Positions 55,822 through 64,000 of a stretch of 64,000 nucleotides of DNA are shown here, one piece after another. The stretch is taken from assembly GCF_014635305.1 (NCBI RefSeq), contig NZ_BMCS01000001.1, positions 1,054,001-1,118,000 of the forward strand. Direction: 5' to 3'. Each line of letters starts with the position of its first letter. Positions within the stretch are counted from its first letter, which is position 1. Origin of the DNA: Williamsia phyllosphaerae. Its GTDB lineage: Bacteria; Actinomycetota; Actinomycetes; Mycobacteriales; Mycobacteriaceae. A model generated the notes under the pieces. That model saw nothing but the letters and a program-made list of their open reading frames with translations. It did no database searches and was not told where the DNA came from. The position numbers were made by a program, and so were the translations under genes.

Positions 55822-56159
55822 GCGTGACCGGTTTCCCGCGACGCGCCCTGGTGTTCCTGATCGAGCTGTATCGCACCTGGATCTCACCGACCCGACTCCC
55901 GTCCTGTCGGTTCGAGCCCACCTGCAGTGCCTACGCCGTCGAGGCGGTCAGCGAGTGGGGCGCGATCCGCGGCGGAGGGCTGTCGGTGGTGCGTCTGGCC
56001 AAATGCGGCCCCTGGCACAAACCCGGCTACGACCCGGTACCCGAGAGATCAGGGCACCATGGAGAGCGAACCGGCGCTGAGGCCACGGACACCACACACC
56101 TACGCGTCCGGCGACGCGAGACAACAAGTGCGTCTGATGACGCAGTGAGGAGTACCTGA
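55818..56159 (+). CDS. yidD: Membrane protein insertion efficiency factor YidD
   Basis: A 113-residue protein with an amphipathic N-terminal helix ([17 protein letters not shown]) and the Cys-containing core [20 protein letters not shown], then [17 protein letters not shown], which define YidD. It aids YidC in membrane insertion. A C-terminal extension of about 35 charged residues goes beyond the conserved core. Its ATG overlaps the rnpA stop and yidC starts four bases after its stop, forming a coupled run. Confidence 0.96.
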   Translation: MSVTGFPRRALVFLIELYRTWISPTRLPSCRFEPTCSAYAVEAVSEWGAIRGGGLSVVRLAKCGPWHKPGYDPVPERSGHHGERTGAEATDTTHLRVRRRETTSASDDAVRST

Positions 56160-56163
56160 CACC

Positions 56164-57390
56164 GTGCTCAACTTCATCTACTACCCGGTCTCGGGAATCA
56201 TGTGGGTCTGGCAATGGGTGTTCAGCCACATCCTCCCCGACTCCCCCGGTGGCAGCGGCGTCGCGTGGGCACTGTCGGTGATCTTCCTCGTCTTCACCCT
56301 CCGCGCCATCCTCTACAAGCCGTTCGTGAAGCAGATCCGCACCACGCGGCAGATGCAGGAGATCCAGCCGCAGCTGCAGGCGATCCGTAAGAAGTACGCC
56401 AAGGATCGCGTGAAGATGACCGAGGAGATGCAGAAGCTCCAGAAGGAGCACGGGTTCAACCCGCTCCTGGGCTGCCTCCCGATGCTGGCGCAGATCCCGG
56501 TGTTCATCGGTCTGTTCCACGTGCTCCGGTCGTTCAACCGGATGGGCACCGGGTTCGGACAGCTCGGCATGACCTCGGCCGAGACCAGGTCCACCGGCAA
56601 CTATTTCTTCAGCGCCGACCAGGTACAGAACTTCCTCGATGCCCGTCTCTTCGGTGTCCCGCTCTCCGCGGCCATCTCGCAGCCGAAGTCCGAGTGGGTC
56701 GCCTTCAGTGCCGACGGTGTCATCGACTTCACCCGGGCGCACATCATCTATCTGGTGATCCCACTGGTGATCATCTCCTCGATCGCGACGCACATGAACT
56801 CGCGCGCATCGGTCGCGCGTCAGGGTGCAGCCGCGTTGGAGAACCCGCAGACCGCGATCATGAACAAGCTCGCCCTGTACGTCTTCCCCCTCGGCATCCT
56901 CGTGTCCGGTGCGTTCTTCCCCGTGGCGATCCTCCTCTACTGGGTCAGCAACAACCTGTGGACCTACGGTCAGCAGCACATCGTCTTCAACCGCATCGAG
57001 AAAGAGGACGAGGCGAAGAAGGCGGCAAAGCAGGAGAAGCTGAAGGCCAACGCCCCCAAACCGGGCGCCCGTCCCGAGCGTGCCAAGAAGAAGACAGGAC
57101 CCGACGCGTCCGCCAACGGAGCGGCGAACGGTGCATCGGCCAACGGGTCGTCGAACGGGTCGGCCAACGGGTCGACGCCGAACCTGACCAAGGGCTCCTC
57201 CCCCACGTCTGATGAGACCCCTGCGGTCACCGCGAAGTCGAACGGTACCGGTGCACAGAACAAGGCCAAGCAGACGGCGACGAAACAGACTGCTGCGAAG
57301 ACGCCCCGTCCGGGACAGAAGCCATCGGGTGCCGGAGGTCGGACCGGCGCGGCCGGCTCCAACACTGCGCGCCGCAAGAAGCGACGCTGA
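56164..57390 (+). CDS. yidC: Membrane protein insertase YidC
   Basis: A 408-residue insertase of the short Gram-positive type, without a large periplasmic domain. The conserved core includes the Arg-bearing segment [16 protein letters not shown] (hydrophilic groove Arg), the [21 protein letters not shown] segment and five membrane helices ending near residue 275. The last 120 residues are basic, then rich in Asn-Gly-Ser repeats ([20 protein letters not shown]) and Lys/Thr, likely contacting ribosomes. The GTG start follows yidD closely; jag lies 94 bases downstream. Confidence 0.97.
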   Translation: MLNFIYYPVSGIMWVWQWVFSHILPDSPGGSGVAWALSVIFLVFTLRAILYKPFVKQIRTTRQMQEIQPQLQAIRKKYAKDRVKMTEEMQKLQKEHGFNPLLGCLPMLAQIPVFIGLFHVLRSFNRMGTGFGQLGMTSAETRSTGNYFFSADQVQNFLDARLFGVPLSAAISQPKSEWVAFSADGVIDFTRAHIIYLVIPLVIISSIATHMNSRASVARQGAAALENPQTAIMNKLALYVFPLGILVSGAFFPVAILLYWVSNNLWTYGQQHIVFNRIEKEDEAKKAAKQEKLKANAPKPGARPERAKKKTGPDASANGAANGASANGSSNGSANGSTPNLTKGSSPTSDETPAVTAKSNGTGAQNKAKQTATKQTAAKTPRPGQKPSGAGGRTGAAGSNTARRKKRR

Positions 57391-57484
57391 CCCACGTAGT
57401 CCTGCCCCGCGGTGTGCGGGGGCTCGGCGCCGCACTTGCTGCGGGCGCCCCTCACGAACGAACACACGATCAAAGGTGATGAGA

Positions 57485-58096
57485 ATGACGGCAGATACGA
57501 GCGACGTGGACGTCGCGGAGACCGAAGAGACCACGGCGGCGACATCCGATGATGCAGTCGAGCAGACCGAGGCGGAGAGCACGCCGTCGGACGCGGACGG
57601 TGCATCGGATTCCGACGACGCCGAGGGCGGTACGGATGATCGTCTGGTCGAGGAGGGCGAGGTCGCCGGCGATTACCTCGAGCAGTTGCTCGATGTCCTC
57701 GACTTCGACGGCGACATCGATCTCGACGTCGACGGCGACCGAGCGATCGTCAGCATCGACGGAGGCGAAGACCTGGGCAAGCTGGTCGGCAAAAACGGGG
57801 AGGTTCTGGACGCTCTCCAGGAACTGACCCGCCTCGCCGTGCAGCAGACGACCGGTGATCGCAGTCGGCTGATGCTCGATGTCGCCCGGTGGCGTGCGGA
57901 CCGTCGCGAGCGGCTGACCATCCTCGGTGGGGAGGTCGCCCAGCGCGTCCTCGACAACGGCGGGCGAGAAGAACTCGAGCCGATGACGCCGTTCGAGCGG
58001 AAGATCGTGCACGACGCCGTCGCCGCTGTGGAGGGTGTCATCAGCGAGAGCGAGGGCGTGGAGCCCCGTCGGCGCGTGGTGGTCATCAAGCAGTAG
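57485..58096 (+). CDS. jag: R3H/KH RNA-binding protein Jag (KhpB/EloR family)
   Basis: A 203-residue RNA-binding protein. Residues 1-60 are a strongly acidic Ser/Asp/Glu-rich leader. A KH-like domain follows (GKLVGKNGEVLDALQELTRL near residue 97) and then an R3H domain (LEPMTPFERKIVHDAV near 163). There is no N-terminal Jag domain, which is normal for actinobacteria. In Gram-positives KhpB/EloR acts with KhpA in cell elongation under PASTA-kinase control. The start at 57485 has AAGGTG eight bases upstream. A strong hairpin follows its stop. Confidence 0.94.
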   Translation: MTADTSDVDVAETEETTAATSDDAVEQTEAESTPSDADGASDSDDAEGGTDDRLVEEGEVAGDYLEQLLDVLDFDGDIDLDVDGDRAIVSIDGGEDLGKLVGKNGEVLDALQELTRLAVQQTTGDRSRLMLDVARWRADRRERLTILGGEVAQRVLDNGGREELEPMTPFERKIVHDAVAAVEGVISESEGVEPRRRVVVIKQ

Positions 58097-58117
58097 CGCA
58101 ACAGCGAAGAGTTCGAC

Positions 58118-58150
58118 GACAAAGTCCCGGTGACCCCGGGACTTTGTCGT
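58118..58150 (+). terminator. Terminator after jag
   Basis: GACAAAGTCCCGG (58118-58130) and its exact complement (58136-58148) form a 13-bp stem with a five-base loop, 21 bases behind the jag stop. A short GTTTCC follows. It ends the rpmH-jag run and separates rsmG. Confidence 0.85.
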
Positions 58151-58202
58151 TTCCGAGGCCATTCAGCGCGGTGGTGGTGAATACCAGCCGTGTGATTAGA
58201 GG

Positions 58203-58886
58203 ATGATGTTTCACGTGAAACCTGATGAAGAGATCGGCCTTCCAGATGTTGCCGCGGCCGTCGACGCGGTGTTCGGCGACCGTGTTTCGGCTGCACTGCA
58301 GTACCGCGAGATCCTGGCCGACGCCGGCGTCGAGCGGGGCCTGATCGGCCCCCGCGAAGTCGATAGATTGTGGGTGCGGCACATTTTGAATTGCGCCGTC
58401 ATGGGCGAGCCGATTCCTCAGGGCGCGACCGTGGCCGACATCGGCAGCGGTGCGGGACTGCCCGGCATCCCCCTCGCGCTCGCCCGTCCAGATCTGTCCG
58501 TCACTCTCATCGAGCCGCTTCTTCGGCGCTATACGTTCCTCGTCGAGGTCATCGACGAGCTGTCGCTCCCGGTGCGCGTCATCCGTGGACGGGCGGAAGA
58601 GAAGGTGGTCCGCGCCGAGGTGGGTCTGTCGGACGTCGTGACGTCGAGGGCCGTCGCGCCCCTCGACCGCCTGGCTCGATGGTCGCTTCCCCTCATTCGC
58701 CCCGACGGTGAGCTCATCGCCATCAAGGGGTCTTCCGCCGCCGATGAGATCGCGACCCACAAGGCAGAGGTCGGCAAGCTCGGACTGACCGACCTGCGCG
58801 TGGAGTCGTGTGGGACCGATACTCTTGCGGTACCGACCACGATCATCCGCGGCCGACTTCGTAGTCCGTCGTCGCGTCGCCGATGA
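58203..58886 (+). CDS. rsmG: 16S rRNA (guanine527-N7)-methyltransferase RsmG
   Basis: A 227-residue SAM-dependent enzyme methylating G527 of 16S rRNA; its loss gives low-level streptomycin resistance. The SAM loop is VADIGSGAGLPGIPLAL near residue 82, and a LIEPLLRRYTFL acidic strand and TSRAVAPLDRL segment follow. Its N-terminal codons coincide with a parS site, so MFHVKP is imposed by the ParB-binding palindrome. The N-terminus is slightly longer than some homologues; an ATG three bases later is equivalent. Confidence 0.96.
   Translation: MMFHVKPDEEIGLPDVAAAVDAVFGDRVSAALQYREILADAGVERGLIGPREVDRLWVRHILNCAVMGEPIPQGATVADIGSGAGLPGIPLALARPDLSVTLIEPLLRRYTFLVEVIDELSLPVRVIRGRAEEKVVRAEVGLSDVVTSRAVAPLDRLARWSLPLIRPDGELIAIKGSSAADEIATHKAEVGKLGLTDLRVESCGTDTLAVPTTIIRGRLRSPSSRRR
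58207..58222. promoter_or_regulatory. parS: parS site 1 (in rsmG start)
   Basis: TGTTTCACGTGAAACC matches the ParB-binding parS consensus at 15 of 16 positions, with the last base C in place of A. It lies across codons 2-7 of rsmG, 5 kb from oriC, beside parAB. Confidence 0.95.
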
Positions 58887-59001
58887 CCCGGTGTGCAGGG
58901 TTCAGCTCAGCGCGACGCATCGGTGCGTCTCGTGACGGGCACCGTCGAGGAAGTAGAGCGGCAATACAGTGATGGGCAAGCGGGCGCGAAGGAGAATGGC
59001 T

Positions 59002-59991
59002 GTGGCGCAGGGTGCACCGGACAGTCCCGCGGGGGGCTCGGAGGGCGTGGTTTCACGTGAAACCCCCGACGCCGTTTCACGTGAAACAACGGCGAAGTAT
59101 TTCGACACCCCGATTGCTGCGGCGGCCGAGCGGGCCAGCCAGGTGCTGACTCCCGGTGGCGCCGGGCAACTCCCCCGCCCCCGCGAGCCACGCATCATCA
59201 CGGTCGCGAACCAGAAGGGTGGGGTCGGCAAGACCACCACATCGGTCAACATCGCCGCCGCCCTCGCTCTGCACGGGCTCGGCGTCCTCGTCATCGATCT
59301 GGACCCCCAGGGAAATGCGAGCACGGCGCTGGGCATCGATCATCGCGACCCCGACGTCAATTCGGTGTACGAGTTGCTGCTCGGCGAGATCACACTGGCG
59401 CAGGCCATGCAGCGCAGTCCCGCGCACGAGCGTCTGTTCTGTGTTCCCGCGACGTTGGATCTCGCCGGTGCCGAGATCGAACTCGTGTCGATGGTGGCGC
59501 GTGAGACCCGGCTGCGGAACGCGTTGGATCTCGACACCATCCGAGACAACGACATCGACTACGTGATCATCGACTGCCCACCCTCGCTGGGTCTGCTGAC
59601 GGTCAATGCGATGGTGGCCGCCCGGGAGGTGCTGATCCCCATTCAGTGCGAGTACTACGCACTCGAAGGTGTCGGCCAGTTGCTGTCCAACATCGAATTG
59701 GTGCAGGCACACCTCAACAAGCACCTCTGGGTGTCCACGGTTCTGCTGACCATGTACGACGGGCGCACCAAGCTCGCCGATCAGGTGGCCGACGAGGTGC
59801 GACGCCACTTCGGCGACAAGGTGTTGACGACGGTGATCCCCCGCAGCGTCAAGGTGTCCGAGGCGCCGGGATTCGGCATGACGATCATCGAATACGACCC
59901 GGGTTCACGTGGAGCCATGAGCTATCTCGACGCCGGTCGCGAACTCGGCATGCGTGCCGAGCGTGCCGGACAGGAAGGGCAGAACCGATGA
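59002..59991 (+). CDS. parA: Chromosome partitioning ATPase ParA
   Basis: A 329-residue ATPase that moves ParB-bound origins. The deviant Walker [15 protein letters not shown] lies near residue 64, the switch/Walker A' segment [11 protein letters not shown] near 93 and IIDCPPSLG near 180. The first 60 residues are a variable leader containing VSRET twice, because two parS sites are embedded there. The GTG at 59002 is favoured since AAGGAG lies seven bases upstream; ATGs at 58996 and 58972 are alternatives. The stop overlaps the parB ATG. Confidence 0.96.
   Translation: MAQGAPDSPAGGSEGVVSRETPDAVSRETTAKYFDTPIAAAAERASQVLTPGGAGQLPRPREPRIITVANQKGGVGKTTTSVNIAAALALHGLGVLVIDLDPQGNASTALGIDHRDPDVNSVYELLLGEITLAQAMQRSPAHERLFCVPATLDLAGAEIELVSMVARETRLRNALDLDTIRDNDIDYVIIDCPPSLGLLTVNAMVAAREVLIPIQCEYYALEGVGQLLSNIELVQAHLNKHLWVSTVLLTMYDGRTKLADQVADEVRRHFGDKVLTTVIPRSVKVSEAPGFGMTIIEYDPGSRGAMSYLDAGRELGMRAERAGQEGQNR
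59049..59064. promoter_or_regulatory. parS: parS site 2 (in parA)
   Basis: GGTTTCACGTGAAACC contains the full 14-base palindromic core GTTTCACGTGAAAC. It lies in the parA leader and encodes part of VSRET. Confidence 0.95.
59073..59088. promoter_or_regulatory. parS: parS site 3 (in parA)
   Basis: CGTTTCACGTGAAACA contains the full palindromic core. It is 24 bases from site 2, in the same reading frame and encoding VSRET again. Confidence 0.95.
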
Positions 59992-60992
59992 CCCAGCGCA
60001 AAGGCGGCCTCGGCCGCGGACTCGCCGCCCTGATCCCGACCGGACCCGACGAGGGCCCGCGGTTGGGTAACGCTGCGGCCGATGTCGTCCTCGGTGAGTC
60101 GCGTACGGCGCCACGTCCTCCGGCCGATGCCGGCGCAGACGCTCCCGAGGACTCACTCACCGATGTCGGCGCGGTCTACCGCGAGATCCCTCCCCTGGAG
60201 ATCCAGCCCAACCCGCAGCAGCCGCGGACGGCGTTCGACGAGGAGGCGCTCGCCGAACTGGTGCACTCGATCCGCGAGTTCGGGCTCATGCAGCCCATCG
60301 TGGTGCGACGGCTTCCCTCCCCCGTCGGTGACGTCCGCTACCAGCTCGTCATGGGTGAGCGCCGGTGGCGTGCCAGCCAGGAGGCCGGACTCACCGCGAT
60401 CCCGACGATCGTCCGGGAGACGCCCGACGAGGACATGCTGCGCGACGCCCTTCTCGAGAACATCCACCGCGTCCAGCTCAATCCCCTGGAAGAGGCGGCG
60501 GCCTACCAGCAACTGCTCGAGGAGTTCGGTGTCACGCACGACCAACTGGCGGTGAAGTTGGGTCGCTCGCGGCCTGTCGTCACCAACATGATCCGCTTGC
60601 TGAAGCTCCCGATCGCGGTGCAGCGACGGGTCGCCGCGGGCGTATTGTCGGCCGGACACGCGCGCGCCATCCTCTCCCTCGAGGCGGGAAGCGACGCGCA
60701 GGAGGCACTTGCCGCACGGATCGTCGCGGAGGGCATGTCGGTACGGGCGACCGAAGAGGCGGTGACGCTGGCCAATCACGACGGCCCGGCGAGCGATCAA
60801 CCGCAGGCGCGCAAGCGCAAACCCATGCAGATGCCCGGCCTCCGCGACGTCGCCGAGCGACTGTCCGACCGCCTCGACACCCGCGTGACGGTCTCGATGG
60901 GTAAGCAGAAGGGCAAAATTGTCGTCGAGTTCGCCACCGTGCAAGACCTCGAACGTATCGTGGAGCTCGTCGCCAAAAATGCTTCCGTGTAG
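59988..60992 (+). CDS. parB: Chromosome partitioning protein ParB
   Basis: A 334-residue CTP-dependent DNA clamp loading at parS. The ParA-interacting N-terminus ([14 protein letters not shown]) is followed by the CTPase domain with [12 protein letters not shown] ([10 protein letters not shown]), [13 protein letters not shown] and [16 protein letters not shown] boxes. The parS-reading HTH is [19 protein letters not shown], and a dimerisation domain closes the protein. The ATG overlaps the parA stop by four bases. Three parS sites lie within 1.8 kb upstream. Confidence 0.97.
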   Translation: MTQRKGGLGRGLAALIPTGPDEGPRLGNAAADVVLGESRTAPRPPADAGADAPEDSLTDVGAVYREIPPLEIQPNPQQPRTAFDEEALAELVHSIREFGLMQPIVVRRLPSPVGDVRYQLVMGERRWRASQEAGLTAIPTIVRETPDEDMLRDALLENIHRVQLNPLEEAAAYQQLLEEFGVTHDQLAVKLGRSRPVVTNMIRLLKLPIAVQRRVAAGVLSAGHARAILSLEAGSDAQEALAARIVAEGMSVRATEEAVTLANHDGPASDQPQARKRKPMQMPGLRDVAERLSDRLDTRVTVSMGKQKGKIVVEFATVQDLERIVELVAKNASV

Positions 60993-61152
60993 CGCGATTT
61001 TCCACGAGGGACCGCTAGGGGGTGAAACGTCACTGTGACAGCAGAGCGTTCACGACGTACCATTTCCTTCGAGACAGGTTGTGCTCCAATGGATTTGCTG
61101 TTCACCACCGACCGCGCACCATGGTCGGCTCCGAGCAGAGGACTCTGACACC

Positions 61153-61884
61153 GTGGGAATCACGATTCACCCGCTCCGGCTCGACGGATTCGACGCATTG
61201 CCGGCGCACGTCCGGCAATGCATCTTCTGGGAGGTCGATCCGGCCGTCATCCCGGGAGCGGACAGCGGATATGTGATCGACAGCGAGTTCGACAAAGAGG
61301 CGTGGGTCTCGATGGTGATGCTCGACTGGGGCAAGTGCGCTCAGGTCGCCGTGGAATCGACAACCGGTCGCGCGATCGGGACGGCCTTTTACGCCCCGCC
61401 CGGACGGGTCCCCCGCGCTCGACTCTTCCCGACCTCGCCGGTCAGTGCGGACGCCGTGTTGTTGACCTCGCTGCGCGTCGACGCCGGATTCGCGGGCACC
61501 GCGGAGATGTTGATCGACAGTGTCATCGGCGACCTGATCCAGCGCGGCGTCCGCGCGGTGGAGGCGTTCGGCATAGTGCGCTCGGACGGCGACACCGAGC
61601 ACCCGGCGACCGCGCGCCGCTCAGTCGGCGGACGACCCGACCCGCAGGCGTCGCTGTGCCCGGGGTGCATGATCGACGCGCATTTCCTCAAGGACTCCGG
61701 GTTCGACCTCGTTGCATCGCATCCGCGTTTCCCGCGGTTCCGTCTCGAGCTCGATCAGGGGCTCGGATGGAAATCTGCCGTGGAGAGCGCGCTGCAGGGA
61801 CTGGTCGTGATGGCCGCGATCGATGTACCGGGCCGCGAGCGCGAGAGGGTGGCTACACCGGTGGGGCGTCGCCGCGACCGATGA
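61153..61884 (+). CDS. GNAT-like protein between parB and cwlM (Rv3916c position)
   Basis: A 243-residue soluble protein occupying the place of mycobacterial Rv3916c. The middle part looks GNAT-like: ADAVLLTSLRVDAGFAGTAE, then MLIDSVIGDLIQRGVRAVEAFG corresponding to the acetyl-CoA-binding strand and helix. A Cys-x2-Cys (LCPGCMIDAHFLKDSGFDLV) precedes the last strands, an unusual insertion that could bind a metal. Function is unknown. Translation starts at GTG 61153. It converges with cwlM, with three bases between the stops. Confidence 0.75.
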   Translation: MGITIHPLRLDGFDALPAHVRQCIFWEVDPAVIPGADSGYVIDSEFDKEAWVSMVMLDWGKCAQVAVESTTGRAIGTAFYAPPGRVPRARLFPTSPVSADAVLLTSLRVDAGFAGTAEMLIDSVIGDLIQRGVRAVEAFGIVRSDGDTEHPATARRSVGGRPDPQASLCPGCMIDAHFLKDSGFDLVASHPRFPRFRLELDQGLGWKSAVESALQGLVVMAAIDVPGRERERVATPVGRRRDR

Positions 61885-61887
61885 GGG

Positions 61888-63066
61888 TCAGCGGGCGATC
61901 TGCTCGGAGGCGAGCAGGTCGGCGAAAGTGTAGGTGCCGGTCGGCTGGTCGTTCTCGCCGAGCAGGTACAGGCGCTTCACGGCGACCAGGATCGCGTCGG
62001 CGATGACGTCGCGGGTCTGCGGGTCGGCCAATGCGGCGGCGTCGCCGGGGTTGGTGATGTACCCGACATCGATCTGGGCGACCGGCATCTGGGTGAGACG
62101 CAGGATGTCCCAGGTCCGCTCGTGGGTGCGGCAGTCCTTGAGGCCGGTGCGGGCGACGATCTCGCGCTGGATGAACCCGGACAGTGACCGACCGATGGTC
62201 GAGGCGGATCCGTGGGCGTTGCCGAAGTAGAAGCTTGCGGTCCCGTTGGCGTTGGCGTTCTTGTAGCGGGCGCAGCGCAATGCGATGACGAGGTCGGCGC
62301 CGTAGCTGTTGGCGACCCGCGCACGGTCGGCGTCGTCGGGGTTGTCGGCGGCTGAGCGGGACGGGAACGTCTCCATGCCCGCCGCGGCCATCCGGCCCTC
62401 GACCAGCCGTGCGAGATCCCAGAGGATGCGGGTCTCGAGGTCGGCGGTCGCCGGGTCGACGACGTCGTCGGGGACACCGAAACCGGGATCGATGACGATG
62501 CGCTTGCCGGTGAGTCGAGGGCCCGAGCTGCGCAGCCCCTCCTCCTCACGGATGGCGTGGGCGGATCCGCCGGTGACGCGGGTGCCCAGATGTTGCAGCG
62601 AACGCAATGTGCCGGGGCCGCAGATGCCGTCGGGGGTCATGCCGTACTCGCTCTGGTAGGAGCAGAGGGCGTTGTGCGTGACAGCGCCGAACTGGCCGTC
62701 GACGAGGCCGGTGTAGTAGCCGAGGATGCCGAGGCGTGACTGCAGGGTGGCGACGTCGTCGCCGTGCATGGGTGCCGACAACCGGTAGGCGAGGATGCGG
62801 GCGCCGAGGCTGTAGGACGCCTCACGCAGGACGCGGTAGGTGGCCGGTCCGACGATGCCGTCGACGATCAGACCGCGGTTCTGCTGGAAGGCGCGCACGG
62901 CATGATCGGTGGCCAGGTCGAACTGGGTCTCCGGGGCGGTCCATCCGTTGCCGGAGGGGGCCTCCGACACCGATGTGCCGGCGTCCTCGAGAAGCCCTTG
63001 AGCTGCGAGGATGGCGCGGATCTCGGCGACGGCCGAACCTCGGTCGCCCAGGCGGTACAACGGCAT
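61888..63066 (-). CDS. cwlM: CwlM, degenerate amidase-fold regulator of peptidoglycan synthesis
   Basis: A 392-residue cytosolic protein. It has two peptidoglycan-binding-like domains (about 1-80 and 85-165, the second with GILGYYTGLVDGQFGAVTHN) and an Amidase_3 fold (about 190-365). Zinc ligands are lost: the usual DPGHG reads DPGFG, and the second His region reads ALRCARYKNANANGT. In mycobacteria PknB-phosphorylated CwlM activates MurA and binds FhaA. The C-terminal PTGTYTFADLL may hold the phosphosite. No signal peptide is present. The start at 63066 has AAAGG before it. Confidence 0.93.
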   Translation of the reverse strand: MPLYRLGDRGSAVAEIRAILAAQGLLEDAGTSVSEAPSGNGWTAPETQFDLATDHAVRAFQQNRGLIVDGIVGPATYRVLREASYSLGARILAYRLSAPMHGDDVATLQSRLGILGYYTGLVDGQFGAVTHNALCSYQSEYGMTPDGICGPGTLRSLQHLGTRVTGGSAHAIREEEGLRSSGPRLTGKRIVIDPGFGVPDDVVDPATADLETRILWDLARLVEGRMAAAGMETFPSRSAADNPDDADRARVANSYGADLVIALRCARYKNANANGTASFYFGNAHGSASTIGRSLSGFIQREIVARTGLKDCRTHERTWDILRLTQMPVAQIDVGYITNPGDAAALADPQTRDVIADAILVAVKRLYLLGENDQPTGTYTFADLLASEQIAR

Positions 63067-63228
63067 TGCACTGAGCCTTTCTCGCCACACTGATCTGATC
63101 TGTTGCGGTCCGCGTGTGGTGCACACCCGTGGGCCGACAGTGAAGTCTCTCAGGTCTGCGGCTCCGGAGCCAATATGGGCGCCACCGCACCTGACACGGC
63201 CGGCCGACACGGCGGACCCGGACACGAC

Positions 63229-63255
63229 GACGCCGGGACGGTTCGTCCCGGCGTC
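63229..63255 (-). terminator. Terminator downstream of trxA
   Basis: GACGCCGGGAC (63229-63239) and its exact complement (63245-63255) form an 11-bp GC-rich stem with a five-base loop, 20 bases past the trxA stop on the minus strand. No U-tract is seen. Confidence 0.72.
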
Positions 63256-63274
63256 GGCGACATGTTTCTCGGGG

Positions 63275-63613
63275 TCAGGCAGGGGTGCCGATGACGCCGT
63301 CGAGCTCGCGCAGCAGCGCGGCCTTGCCCTTGGCACCGACGATCGTCTTCACGGGCTCACCGTTCTGGAACAGGATCATGGTAGGAATCGACATGATCTT
63401 GAAATCCCGTGCGACGGCTGGGTTCTCGTCGACATCGAGCTTGGCGATGGTGAGCTTGTCACCGTTGTCGGCTGCGATCTCCTCGAGGACGGGGGCGACC
63501 ATCTTGCACGGGCCGCACCAGGTGGCCCAGAAATCGACCAGGACCGGCTTGTCGGAGCCGAGAACCTCGCTCTTGAATGTGTCGTCGGTGACGACCACTG
63601 TGTTTGCACCCAT
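63275..63613 (-). CDS. trxA: Thioredoxin
   Basis: A 112-residue cytosolic thioredoxin that reduces disulfides in target proteins. The active site [10 protein letters not shown] (Cys pair near residues 36-39) and the cis-Pro segment SIPTMILF are intact. It is the trxC of the mycobacterial trxB2-trxC pair. AGGAGGAC lies upstream of the ATG. It follows trxB by 53 bases in the same direction and is probably cotranscribed with it. Confidence 0.97.
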   Translation of the reverse strand: MGANTVVVTDDTFKSEVLGSDKPVLVDFWATWCGPCKMVAPVLEEIAADNGDKLTIAKLDVDENPAVARDFKIMSIPTMILFQNGEPVKTIVGAKGKAALLRELDGVIGTPA

Positions 63614-63666
63614 TGTGTCCTCCTAGTGAGACGTGTGTGGAGTGAGAAAAACTGTGTCCGGAGCCC

Positions 63667-64000
63667 TCAGGCGAGGGATCCGACCGCCGCGTCGGCCGCG
63701 ACGGGGAAGGCGGCGTCGGCGCGGTCGGCCAACCAGCGCTCGGCGTCGATCGACGCACTGCACCCGGTGCCGGCCGCTGTGATGGCCTGTCGGTAACGGT
63801 GGTCGACGAGGTCGCCGCATGCGAACACGCCGGGGATCGATGTGGCCGTCGTCCGGCCCTCGACCTGCACGTACCCGTCCTCGTCGAGATCGACCTGACC
63901 GGCCACGAGCGCGCTGCGCGGGTCGTGACCGATGGCGACGAACATGCCGGTGACCTCGAGAACGCTGGTCTCACCGGTGACGGTGTCGAGCAGGTCGATG
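63667..64000 (-). CDS. trxB: Thioredoxin reductase (C-terminal part; N-terminus beyond window)
   Basis: The last 110 residues of a flavoprotein that passes electrons from NADPH to thioredoxin. The FAD-binding C-terminal segment [20 protein letters not shown] is characteristic, followed by the helix [14 protein letters not shown]. The CxxC site and NADPH domain lie outside the window. The frame is open to position 64000 with no start, confirming truncation by the window. It pairs with the adjacent thioredoxin gene. Confidence 0.95.
   Translation of the reverse strand, partial: IDLLDTVTGETSVLEVTGMFVAIGHDPRSALVAGQVDLDEDGYVQVEGRTTATSIPGVFACGDLVDHRYRQAITAAGTGCSASIDAERWLADRADAAFPVAADAAVGSLA

Noticed and set aside
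57391..57484. GC-rich imperfect hairpin between yidC and jag as a terminator
   Set aside because: The stem has mismatches and no U-tract, and jag is normally transcribed with yidC; not convincing enough to list.

Overview
The window is a high-GC actinobacterial chromosome segment that carries the replication origin. The gene content and order (rpmH-rnpA-yidD-yidC-jag-rsmG-parA-parB / oriC / dnaN-gnd-recF-DUF721-gyrB-gyrA-DUF3566-tRNA-Ile-tRNA-Ala, then ppiA, crgA, trpG and pknB-pknA-pbpA-rodA-pstP-fhaB-fhaA-tRNA-Leu) is that of the mycolate-containing Mycobacteriales. Protein features (an RNase Sa-like enzyme, CwlM, an acidic insert in GyrB, a TIGR00027-type methyltransferase) fit Gordonia or a close relative. 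The genus is an inference and was not tested by any search.

Layout. (1) 1-26300 is a flexible region. It holds an aldehyde dehydrogenase cut by the window edge, SRPBCC proteins, a GAF regulator, an SDR, a protein fusing two CDGSH iron-sulfur domains to a truncated globin, a secreted guanyl RNase with a barstar inhibitor, DNA ligase B and a TauD-type dioxygenase. The dioxygenase is divergent from a complete four-gene glycine betaine/choline-type ABC importer. There follow a TetR/nitroreductase-like pair sharing a perfect palindromic operator, a penicillin-binding lipoprotein, a PucR-type regulator, pirin, FabH, MarC and a frameshifted secreted LecA-like protein. (2) 26470-42660 is the conserved cell-wall/signalling block: tRNA-Leu, fhaA, fhaB, pstP, rodA, pbpA, pknA, pknB, then trpG, crgA, a PH-domain protein, an N-acetylglutamate synthase-like acetyltransferase, rhomboid, ppiA, small membrane proteins and two tRNAs. 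(3) 42700-55400 is the replication block on the minus strand (DUF3566, gyrA, gyrB, DUF721, recF, gnd, dnaN, oriC, dnaA). (4) 55231-64000 is the opposite arm: rpmH, rnpA, yidD, yidC, jag, rsmG, parA, parB with three parS sites, a GNAT protein, cwlM, trxA and the end of trxB.

How it fits together. DnaA acts at oriC between dnaA and dnaN. ParB loads at the parS sites within 6 kb and segregates the origin with ParA. PknA and PknB, reversed by PstP and read by the FHA proteins, control RodA/PbpA growth and division (CrgA). CwlM, a degenerate amidase in this same window, is known in mycobacteria as a PknB-regulated activator of peptidoglycan precursor synthesis. No transposon, prophage or CRISPR array was seen. 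The less explained material is the CDGSH-globin fusion, the TetR palindrome with its two flanking paralogous small proteins, the frameshifted lectin-like gene, the microprotein gene between two tRNAs and a palindrome beside a DnaA box after crgA.
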